Below are positions 8,398-14,610 of a stretch of DNA of 24,022 nucleotides, one piece after another. Where the stretch lies: positions 1 through 24,022 of the forward strand of contig JASLXP010000895.1 in the NCBI GenBank assembly GCA_030740295.1. Direction: 5' to 3'. Position 1 is the first letter of the stretch, and each line of letters starts with the position of its first letter. Made by a program: the position numbers and the translations under genes. The stretch is from Planctomycetota bacterium. GTDB lineage: Bacteria > Planctomycetota > PUPC01 > JACPCR01. The notes beneath the pieces were generated by a model, which worked only from the letters and a program-made list of their open reading frames with translations, did no database searches and was not told where the DNA came from.

Positions 8398-9771
8398 ATG
8401 GACGCACTAACTGCCCCAAGATTCAACATCATGACTTACTGCCTTTGCCTCATCCTTGCTCCTGTCGCCGCCGAAGAAATTCTGCTCGACCTGTCCGGTT
8501 GCCTTTCACTTGCGCTGAAACAGAGCCCGAGGCTGAAGATTTCCAATCACGAAGTGGCCCTCGCCCAGGCCAAGCTCGATGAGGCCAGATCGGGCAGAAA
8601 GCCGCGACTCGAAATCATGAACTTCGCCGGCGCGGTAACAGAGGCCCGTGGGAATGCGGTGGCATCCAGTGACAGGATTACGGACACCGATGATCTCGGG
8701 CCGTTCAATCGATTGGAGATGAATCTCATTCAGCCCATCTACACGTTCGGGAAATTGACCTCATACGTAGACTCTGCGCTGCACGGTCTGGACGCCGAGC
8801 GAGCGAAGCGCCGGCAGAGGAGAGATGAGCTCATCTATCATGTGAAGAAACTTTATTACTCGAACCTGCTCAATGCCGACCTGACGGAACTGCTCACCCA
8901 GACAAGGAAGGCCTTCGCCGAGGCCCATGACACCATGCAGGCCATCATCGACGGGGACAAGGAAGCACCCGACGGAGAGGAACCGGCCATGCTTGATTTC
9001 GTGAAGCTCAAGGTCGGCCTCGCTCAAGTTACCTACAACCTGAAGCGGATCACTCAGGCGGAAGATCTGACGCGATCAGCGCTCAAACAGGCACTCGGTC
9101 TCAGGGGAGACTCGGTTCTGCGAATCAAAGAGGAATCTCTGCGCTCCGAATCGTCTGAATCCCGCAACCTGGAATTCTATGTGAATCAGACCTTCCGCAA
9201 TCGCCCGGAATGGCAGCAACTGGAGGCCGGCCTGCAGGCCAAAGAATCGCTGATGAAGGCTGCAAAGAAGGATTTCTATCCCGAGGTGTTTGTCGCCGTG
9301 CCCTTTCGTTATGCGGCAGCCGGAAATCGGGACGACCAGAAAAATCCGTTCGTCCGAGACGATTTCAATTTCGTCGAAGGCGGCCCGGTGGTCGGCCTGC
9401 GCTGGCAGATCAATTTCGGTAAGAGCGCCAGAGCCGAACAGGCGAAAGAGGAACACAACATCCTGCTTGCCCAGCGCGAGGAAGCGCGCAGCGGATTCGC
9501 CGTCGAAATCCGCAAGGCCTGGCTCGGGGTAAAAGAAATGGAGGAACGAGTTACTGTCATGCGCAAAGCCCGGGGCGCGGCACGGGCCCTCACCGCCGGC
9601 AGCAAGGCAGTAGCCGACATGGGCGTGCAGGATCTGGAGGAGCTCTTCGAATCCTACGGCCTCTACACGAAGGCTCAGAGCGATTACCTGCTGGCGTTGT
9701 ATGAACACAACCTCGCTCTGGCGGACCTGAGCCTGAAGGTGGGGATGGAGGTGACGAAGCTGAAATATTAG
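8398..9771 (+). CDS. TolC-family outer-membrane channel protein
   Basis: The protein has 457 residues from the ATG at 8398. The reading frame is open back to 8119, but that stretch runs antisense into the MFS gene. Starting at 8398 puts a hydrophobic signal (MTYCLCLILAPVAA) near the N-terminus; ATG 8431 is an alternative start. Two outer-membrane-factor halves are visible: LSLALKQSPRLKISNHEVAL, then LNLIQPIYTFGKL-like wording at NLIQPIYTFGKLTSYVD, and in the second half RNRPEWQQLEAGLQAKESL, GPVVGLRWQINFGKSARAE and LALYEHNLALADLSLKVG. These are the long helical hairpins and the strand segments of TolC-type trimers. Such proteins form the outer-membrane exit of efflux or type I secretion pumps, implying a diderm envelope. 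No membrane-fusion adaptor is adjacent. The divergent MFS protein may be a partner, but that is speculative. Confidence 0.87.
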   Translation: MDALTAPRFNIMTYCLCLILAPVAAEEILLDLSGCLSLALKQSPRLKISNHEVALAQAKLDEARSGRKPRLEIMNFAGAVTEARGNAVASSDRITDTDDLGPFNRLEMNLIQPIYTFGKLTSYVDSALHGLDAERAKRRQRRDELIYHVKKLYYSNLLNADLTELLTQTRKAFAEAHDTMQAIIDGDKEAPDGEEPAMLDFVKLKVGLAQVTYNLKRITQAEDLTRSALKQALGLRGDSVLRIKEESLRSESSESRNLEFYVNQTFRNRPEWQQLEAGLQAKESLMKAAKKDFYPEVFVAVPFRYAAAGNRDDQKNPFVRDDFNFVEGGPVVGLRWQINFGKSARAEQAKEEHNILLAQREEARSGFAVEIRKAWLGVKEMEERVTVMRKARGAARALTAGSKAVADMGVQDLEELFESYGLYTKAQSDYLLALYEHNLALADLSLKVGMEVTKLKY

Positions 9772-9842
9772 CCGCCATTTCTAAAAGGTCTCCCTGAGAT
9801 TCTCATTCAGGATGATCGTCAGCCATCGGATTATGGTTAACC

Positions 9843-11366
9843 TCAGGAGAGCTTCCGCACAAAGTTCACCAACTTCTGCTTCCACGGCTTGAAAGTGGTC
9901 AGGTTGTAAGCTCCGGCCACTCTCTTGATTGCTTCCGCCTGGGTCGGATAGGGGAAGATGACATTGCCCAGCGAACCAAGCGAGAGCTTATTCACCATGG
10001 CAGTCGTGATGAGGCTGATGAGATCACCGGCATGCTTTGCCACGATGGTCGCGCCGACAATTGTGCCGGTGCCCTTCTTTACGTGGACTTTCACGAAACC
10101 TTCCTCGTCCCCGTCGGCAAGCCCTCGATCCGTATCGCCGATAGCGTGAGTGAAGGTATCGATGGCGATGCCGGCCTCTTCCGCGTCCTTTTCATACATG
10201 CCCACGTGCGCGATTTCCGGGTCGGTGTAAGTTGTCCACGGGATGATGAGCTTCTTTGTGGACCACCTGGACAGCCCGAACGGTGATGCGAGCGCGTTCT
10301 TGAAGACGATCTTCGCCATCGCATCTGCCACGTGGGTGAACTTGTATGGAAAGCAGATATCGCCAGCGGCAAAGATTCTTGAATTGGCCGTCTGCAGATA
10401 GTCGTTCACCTTCACACCGGTTCGCTCGTCCCATTCGACACCGACTTTGTCCAGGTTGAGACCTTCGACATTCGGGGCGCGACCCACCGCGAGGAGAATC
10501 TCATCCACCTGGATGGATTGCCCGGCTTCGTCGTCTGTGTCGAACTGAATGGTCTTGCCTGTCTCGTCTTTCTCCATCCCAAGGACTTTGCAGCCGGTGA
10601 TCAGGTTCAAGCCATCGTTGATAAGCGCACGCTCAACGATATCGGCCGCGTCCCTGTCTTCTCTGATAAGGATTTGCGGGGCGACTTCCAGGAGATGCAC
10701 CTCAGCGCCGAACCGGCGAAAAGACTGGGCCATCTCGCAGCCAATCGGCCCGGCGCCAATGACGGCCAGGCGACTGGGAAGCCCGGTGAGCTGGAATACG
10801 GTTTCGTTATTGAGGTAACCCACGTCTTCGAGCCCGGGGATCGGCAGTCTTGCCGCGCGATTACCGGTGGCAATGACGGCCTTTCGAAACTTCAACTTTA
10901 CTTCGCCCACTCCAATCGTCTGGTCATCAATAAAACTGCCCGATCCGATAAAAACATCGATGCCCTTCTCTGTATACCGCTCGGCTGAATCATGGTGGCT
11001 GATTCCGGCACGGACCGCGCGCATCCGTTCCATGACCGCGGCGAAATCGACTTCCACTCCGTCGGGCACCTTCACTCCAAAGCGTCCAGCATCGTGAACG
11101 GCTCCGACGGATCTGCCGGAGGCAATGAGGCATTTTGAAGGCACACAGCCGACGTTCAGGCAGTCGCCTCCCATCAGGTGTCGCTCGATTAAGGCAACCT
11201 TGGCGCCCGTGCCAGCACCAATCAAGGATGTTATCAATCCGGCCGGACCGGCGCCGATGACGACCATGTCATAGAACTCCTGCGGCGTTGGATTCTTCCA
11301 GTCGGCCGGGTGAACGTGGTCTATGAGCACTTTGTTGTGCTCGTCCATTGGCAGCATTAGGGACAT
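9843..11366 (-). CDS. Dihydrolipoyl dehydrogenase / mercuric reductase-like flavin disulfide oxidoreductase
   Basis: The 507-residue protein is a class I pyridine nucleotide-disulfide oxidoreductase. It has FAD-binding GAGPAG (38-43), redox-active cysteines in GGDCLNVGCVPSK (C69 and C74), a second nucleotide fold (VIGAGPIGCEMAQSF), the ATG-type FAD motif (VIATGNRAARL) and GD near ANSRIFAAGDICF. The C-terminal segment reads VIFPYPTQAEAIKRVAGAY. In relatives the residue before PYPT is normally the catalytic His of the His-Glu pair; here it is Phe, while the Glu is kept. There is no MerA N-terminal metal-binding domain and there are no lipoyl-complex genes nearby, so true mercury or lipoamide activity is not supported. 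It is the last gene of a three-gene unit with a VTT protein and a DUF547 protein. Its ATG directly follows a heptamer array and has no Shine-Dalgarno sequence. Confidence 0.88.
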   Translation of the reverse strand: MSLMLPMDEHNKVLIDHVHPADWKNPTPQEFYDMVVIGAGPAGLITSLIGAGTGAKVALIERHLMGGDCLNVGCVPSKCLIASGRSVGAVHDAGRFGVKVPDGVEVDFAAVMERMRAVRAGISHHDSAERYTEKGIDVFIGSGSFIDDQTIGVGEVKLKFRKAVIATGNRAARLPIPGLEDVGYLNNETVFQLTGLPSRLAVIGAGPIGCEMAQSFRRFGAEVHLLEVAPQILIREDRDAADIVERALINDGLNLITGCKVLGMEKDETGKTIQFDTDDEAGQSIQVDEILLAVGRAPNVEGLNLDKVGVEWDERTGVKVNDYLQTANSRIFAAGDICFPYKFTHVADAMAKIVFKNALASPFGLSRWSTKKLIIPWTTYTDPEIAHVGMYEKDAEEAGIAIDTFTHAIGDTDRGLADGDEEGFVKVHVKKGTGTIVGATIVAKHAGDLISLITTAMVNKLSLGSLGNVIFPYPTQAEAIKRVAGAYNLTTFKPWKQKLVNFVRKLS

Positions 11367-11393
11367 GGTTGATGGTTAATGGTTGATGGTTAA
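11366..11393. repeat. Four-unit heptamer array bridging a stop and a start codon
   Basis: On the plus strand the units are TGGTTGA, TGGTTAA, TGGTTGA, TGGTTAA, i.e. four units of TGGTTRA in perfect register with alternating G/A. Read on the minus strand, the array contains the TAA stop of the VTT gene (11390-11392), and its last base is the A of the oxidoreductase ATG (11366-11364). It fills the entire stop-to-start gap. Confidence 0.9.
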
Positions 11394-12133
11394 CCGTCCG
11401 ATGGCACGGCCTCGTCGAGGGCTTTCGTGGCCACCTTCGTTACAAACACGGTGACAACGACCGTGACGACCAGCCCGCCGTAGAAAAGGATCTTTTCTCC
11501 AGTGGTCTTTTCCGTGCCGGTCCCGGAAAACAGACTGGCGATGCTTTGGACGAGCGTGCCGAGATACACGTACATGACCGTGCCCGGCATCATGCCTATC
11601 CACGAGGCCAGCACGTAATCTCTGAAGCTGACCTTCGTAAGGCCGTACGCGTAATTCAGGAGGTTGAATGGGAAGACCGGCGAGAGTCGCGTCAAAAAGA
11701 CGATCTTGAATCCCTCCTTGGCTACCGCTCCATCGATGGCTGTGAATTTCACGTTGCCCGCAATCTTCTTCTCGATGGCTTCTCTGGCAACGTAGCGCCC
11801 CACAAGGAACGCAAGCGCGGCCCCCGTGGTTGAAGCCAGGGAGATGATGATCGCCCCGCGGACCAGGCCGAACATCAGCCCGCCGGCCAGGGTCACGAGT
11901 GAGCCCGGTATAAACAGAACGCAGCAAAGAATGTAGATGGCAGAGTAGATGATCGCCCCCCAGGGCCCCAGGTCTTTTATCCACACCAGTACGTCTTGCA
12001 GATGTGTCTGGATGTTGAATACCTTCGCGCTGACAAGAAGCCCTGCGACGATAACAGCAGCAATGATGAGCTTTGTCTTACCACCGGATGGGGAGGGCTC
12101 TTGCTGCAAACTTTGGGAGTTGTCGTCAGACAT
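11390..12133 (-). CDS. TVP38/TMEM64 family (VTT domain) membrane protein
   Basis: The 247-residue integral membrane protein of the DedA/VTT superfamily has a short polar N-terminus followed by a first transmembrane helix (KLIIAAVIVAGLLVSAKVF). The family core follows: FIPGSLVTLAGGLMFG, ALAFLVGRYVAREAIEKK, then FLTRLSPVFPFNLLNYAYGL and SWIGMMPGTVMYVYLG. The last two are the most conserved TVP38 segments. Eukaryotic members act as lipid scramblases, and bacterial DedA relatives recycle undecaprenyl phosphate or C55 carriers; which applies here is unknown. In many bacteria TVP38 proteins are adjacent or fused to mercuric-reductase-like oxidoreductases, and this pair keeps that order. Its stop codon lies in the heptamer array that leads into the oxidoreductase. 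No clear Shine-Dalgarno sequence is seen. Confidence 0.9.
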   Translation of the reverse strand: MSDDNSQSLQQEPSPSGGKTKLIIAAVIVAGLLVSAKVFNIQTHLQDVLVWIKDLGPWGAIIYSAIYILCCVLFIPGSLVTLAGGLMFGLVRGAIIISLASTTGAALAFLVGRYVAREAIEKKIAGNVKFTAIDGAVAKEGFKIVFLTRLSPVFPFNLLNYAYGLTKVSFRDYVLASWIGMMPGTVMYVYLGTLVQSIASLFSGTGTEKTTGEKILFYGGLVVTVVVTVFVTKVATKALDEAVPSDG

Positions 12134-12176
12134 GGTCGGTCCGGTGTTGAATAATGTTGATCGATGCTCGAGTGGT

Positions 12177-12944
12177 CTACCGCTCGTTCAGGGACCAGTC
12201 GTAGGTGGTGTAGCTGATGCTGTAGCCGGGCTGGAGAAGCGCTTTGCGGCCTGCATCAGGAAAGAAGGGCCGGACATACAGGAGCACCGATCCTGCGCTT
12301 TTCCTGAAGTCTGCCGCATACCAACTGAAAATCTTGGAGAGGTACACGGTCTTGCTCTTGGCATCGACGCGATTCTTGGCACGCTGTGACAGAAAGCCCT
12401 TTCCCTGATCCTCGAGCTGGTCATCCAGTTTGCCAGCGACGAAGGGTTCATCCCTCAAAGGCGGGCAGCCTTTCGCTGCGCAGACGAGCGCGAAATGAAT
12501 GCGTGCGTCCGAAAACTGTTTCCGAATGATGCTGTGCTCCAGTCTGTTCAGCGTCGTAGTTTTGCCGAAAAGACCGACGACTACTTGGTCCCAGGGGCCA
12601 CTGAATATGCCGCCGATCTTCTTGATACTGGTGACAGGGTAGTTGTCGATGATAAGTTGGAAAGTCTCGGAATTATAGAGATTGACATAGAAGGCGAGCC
12701 GCTGATCTTTCGACCAGCGTCTAAATTCGGTTTCGCGCACCACGGCAGTTTGCTTGAGATAGCTATCGAGATCATTCCGAGAGTTTTTGAGAGCCTTGTA
12801 GTTGACCATCCCATTCTTCAGATGCCGCTTGAGCACTTTCCCCCAGAGCGCATGGCTGTGATCGAAATCCGCGGCACTGCAGGAAAATGTCACACACACC
12901 ACTGCTGGAACACAGATGCTCAGCAACATGCCTCGGTATTTCAT
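12177..12944 (-). CDS. DUF547 domain-containing secreted protein
   Basis: The protein has 255 residues. Its N-terminus MKYRGMLLSICVPAVVCVTF followed by SCSAADF is an export signal; the LSCS-like end could be a lipobox (FSC-S), but cleavage after CSA is equally plausible. DUF547 hallmarks are FYVNLYNSETFQLIIDNYP, LNRLEHSIIRKQF and IHFALVCAAKGCPPLRDEPF, the last with the invariant GCPPL Cys. The domain is widespread and has no established enzymatic activity known to me; a papain-like or transglutaminase-like fold has been discussed. A good ribosome site (GGGAG, six bases before the ATG) marks the start. It is the first gene of the unit DUF547, VTT, oxidoreductase, all minus strand, with gaps of 43 and 23 bp. 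This grouping recurs in other bacteria and suggests a shared envelope redox role. Confidence 0.9.
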   Translation of the reverse strand: MKYRGMLLSICVPAVVCVTFSCSAADFDHSHALWGKVLKRHLKNGMVNYKALKNSRNDLDSYLKQTAVVRETEFRRWSKDQRLAFYVNLYNSETFQLIIDNYPVTSIKKIGGIFSGPWDQVVVGLFGKTTTLNRLEHSIIRKQFSDARIHFALVCAAKGCPPLRDEPFVAGKLDDQLEDQGKGFLSQRAKNRVDAKSKTVYLSKIFSWYAADFRKSAGSVLLYVRPFFPDAGRKALLQPGYSISYTTYDWSLNER

Positions 12945-13030
12945 GAACGACTCCCGGTTATGTTAGTGCAGCCTCTGAGTCGAGGCGCGATGGTGAATCT
13001 TACTTCAAAACAGATTCTGATGCGGGGGAT

Positions 13031-13118
13031 GACGTGTGGGAGGAGGGGGATGGGATGCAACATCTTTTTCTCGACCGACAATCCCCATCACCCCAACACA
13101 CCCATCCTTCCACACGTC
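13031..13118. repeat. Inverted repeat upstream of the Cys-cluster gene
   Basis: GACGTGTGG (13031-13039) is the exact reverse complement of CCACACGTC (13110-13118), and both arms continue with partly matching AGGA/TCCT and GGG/CCC. The left arm is G-rich and the right arm C-rich. The right arm ends six bases before the ATG at 13124. The C-rich side from about 13081 is loosely 7-bp periodic and resembles the other heptamer tracts. Confidence 0.55.
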
Positions 13119-13123
13119 TCCTC

Positions 13124-13462
13124 ATGTTTCAGTGCATTCGATGTGCAGATTGCTGCAGGAACGTTGACACGGCGATTCTCGTTGGCGTGGACGACCTGAT
13201 GCGTTGGGTCGCAGAGGGGCGCAGCGACATTCTCAACTCACGGGATTCATCGGGCCGGCTCTGGTACGACCCCAATCCGAGCCCTCGTGGCTGTCCGTAC
13301 CTCCGCGAAGAGCCGAATGCGATTCACTCCTGCGCCATACATGAGACAAAGCCGCTCCGCTGCCGGAACTTTCCAGACGTGGAAGTGCGTGAAGGCAAGA
13401 CTGTCAGCGTCGATAAATGGGCAATGCAGCATTGTCCTGGCGTGGCTTCGATAAAAGCGTGA
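13124..13462 (+). CDS. YkgJ-type cysteine cluster protein (CxxCxxCC)
   Basis: The small protein has 112 residues from the ATG at 13124. An in-frame ATG at 13034 would add 30 residues encoded by low-complexity repeat DNA and is rejected. The N-terminus MFQCIRCADCCRN carries the CxxCxxCC signature of the YkgJ / UPF0153 family. Later cysteines in RGCPYL, SCAIHETKPLRCRNFP and QHCPG complete the usual set, presumed to bind zinc or an iron-sulfur cluster. The biochemical role is unknown. It is shorter than many family members but appears complete. No Shine-Dalgarno sequence precedes the start. It lies 161 bp before hisA on the same strand; joint transcription is possible but unproven. Confidence 0.85.
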   Translation: MFQCIRCADCCRNVDTAILVGVDDLMRWVAEGRSDILNSRDSSGRLWYDPNPSPRGCPYLREEPNAIHSCAIHETKPLRCRNFPDVEVREGKTVSVDKWAMQHCPGVASIKA

Positions 13463-13479
13463 TACCTAATACGTGATGA
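13459..13479. repeat. Three degenerate heptamers over the stop codon of the Cys-cluster gene
   Basis: GTGATAC, CTAATAC, GTGATGA follow each other in 7-bp register. The TGA stop (13460-13462) lies inside the first unit. This is a weaker match than the other tracts, and their G-rich orientation after a stop is the reason to list it. Confidence 0.45.
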
Positions 13480-13566
13480 GGATGTTCCATGCAGTTCAGA
13501 CAGCCCGTCTCGTCCCGCGGCGACAAGAGTCGCGGTCACATCAATGTGCGATGCAAGAAGCGGCAC

Positions 13567-13585
13567 GGCGAGTAAAACACTCGCC
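13567..13585. other. Perfect 7-bp hairpin between the Cys-cluster gene and hisA
   Basis: GGCGAGT, loop AAAAC, then ACTCGCC forms a GC-rich stem of seven pairs. There is no T run behind it, so it is not a standard intrinsic terminator. It sits just before the heptamer leader of hisA and could be a processing or attenuation structure. Confidence 0.4.
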
Positions 13586-13588
13586 ACA

Positions 13589-13623
13589 GTACTTCTTACT
13601 CATTACCTCTTACTTATTACTCG
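13589..13623. repeat. Five-heptamer leader abutting the hisA start codon
   Basis: The units GTACTTC, TTACTCA, TTACCTC, TTACTTA, TTACTCG run in perfect 7-bp register, and the next three bases are the hisA ATG. The tract replaces the place where a Shine-Dalgarno sequence would sit; none is visible. Confidence 0.85.
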
Positions 13624-14340
13624 ATGCTTATCTACCCAGCGATTGACCTCAAAGACGGCAAATGCGTGCGGCTTCGCCAGGGCCGGGCGGACGATACGAC
13701 TGTTTTCTCAGAGCAACCAGAAGACATGGCGCAGCGGTGGCAGGACAAGGGAGCTGAGTTCCTGCACGTGGTGGATCTCGATGGGGCCTTTGAGGGAAGG
13801 CCGGCCAATATTGAGGCGATTGCGAGGATCGCCTCGGCTGTAGAGATCCCTATCCAGGTGGGCGGCGGGATTCGGACAGATGAGGCCGCCGGTGAACTCA
13901 TCGATCTCGGCATCTCGAGGCTCATCATCGGTACGGCCGCGCTGCGAGAGCCCGAGTGGTTTGCTGATCTCGCAAGAACTTTCGAAGGCAAGATAGCGGT
14001 CGGCATCGACGCACAGAACGGCAAGGTCGCCATCAAAGGTTGGGTGGAAGTTTCGGAAACGACCGTCTTCGACTTTCTTCCCGACCTTGAAGCCCTTCCT
14101 CTCTCTGCTCTGATTTACACCGATATCAGCAAAGACGGCATGATGGCTGGCCCGAATTTCGAATCGACCGAGGAGGTGGCCACGAAAACATCGATTCCAG
14201 TCATCGCATCAGGCGGAGTGACAACCATTGAGGATGTGAAGAGATTGTCGATGCTCCCGCTGAACGGAATGATCATCGGCCGCGCGATCTATGAGGGAAC
14301 GATCGAGTTGGAGGAGGCGATCCGCGTAGCGAGGAAGTGA
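13624..14340 (+). CDS. hisA: Phosphoribosylformimino-AICAR ribotide isomerase (HisA)
   Basis: The 238-residue (beta/alpha)8 enzyme catalyses the Amadori rearrangement of ProFAR to PRFAR, the fourth step of histidine biosynthesis, in the cytoplasm. It begins MLIYPAIDLKDGKCVRL with catalytic Asp8. VGGGIRTDEAAGELI and LIIGTAALREP give the first phosphate site, VGIDAQNGKVAIKGW supplies the second catalytic Asp (129), and LIYTDISKDGMMAGPNFE and VIASGGVTTIEDV plus MIIGRAIYEG complete the barrel. The length is normal. No other his gene is in the window, so the pathway is not clustered here. The start is fixed by homology (MLIYPAID). The stop and last codons (AGG AAG TGA) lie inside the repeat tract that follows. 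HisF is excluded by the HisA-type N-terminus and length. Confidence 0.96.
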   Translation: MLIYPAIDLKDGKCVRLRQGRADDTTVFSEQPEDMAQRWQDKGAEFLHVVDLDGAFEGRPANIEAIARIASAVEIPIQVGGGIRTDEAAGELIDLGISRLIIGTAALREPEWFADLARTFEGKIAVGIDAQNGKVAIKGWVEVSETTVFDFLPDLEALPLSALIYTDISKDGMMAGPNFESTEEVATKTSIPVIASGGVTTIEDVKRLSMLPLNGMIIGRAIYEGTIELEEAIRVARK

Positions 14341-14386
14341 GTGGTGAGGAAGTGAATGGTGAATTGTGAGGAAGTGAATGGTGGGG
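14331..14386. repeat. G-rich heptamer-type repeat overlapping the hisA stop
   Basis: GAGGAAGTGA occurs three times (14331-14340, 14346-14355, 14368-14377), joined by GTGAATG/GTGAATT heptamers. The first copy is the end of hisA including its TGA. It is the left arm of an inverted pair with 14534-14610. Confidence 0.8.
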
Positions 14387-14445
14387 TGGCGGAATGATTG
14401 AGGGCATCAAGCATCTCGAACAGTTGCAGGGAATGGACCTGGATT

Positions 14446-14517
14446 CTCGTCTTTCCGAATCCTCGGGAAATCTCCTTCTTCTTTTTCTTCTTCCTCGCCT
14501 GTCCGAATCCACGGGAA
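14446..14517. repeat. Direct repeat pair in the hisA/ABC spacer
   Basis: Two 24-bp copies (14446-14469 and 14494-14517), 48 bp apart, match at 21 positions and share TCCGAATCC and CGGGAA. A pyrimidine-rich CTTCTT run fills the interval. The stretch lies in the loop between the two heptamer arms, and no gene is supported in it. Confidence 0.65.
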
Positions 14518-14533
14518 TCTCTTCTTCCCCATA

Positions 14534-14610
14534 CATGACCGCCACCCGCCACCATTCGCTTCCTCACAATTCACCATTCACCATTCACTTCCACACCATC
14601 CACCTCCGCC
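14534..14610. repeat. Eleven-heptamer C-rich array at the 3' end of an ABC gene
   Basis: CATGACC, GCCACCC, GCCACCA, TTCGCTT, CCTCACA, ATTCACC, ATTCACC, ATTCACT, TCCACAC, CATCCAC, CTCCGCC run in one 7-bp register. The final C (14610) is the last base of the minus-strand TAG of the ABC gene. Its reverse complement matches the tract after hisA except for one extra GGTGAAT unit and a few substitutions. The two arms, facing each other across about 150 bp, could pair in transcripts from either convergent gene. Confidence 0.85.

Noticed and set aside
9076..9708. 210-residue minus-strand open frame
   Set aside because: It is antisense to the TolC-like gene with no recognisable domain.
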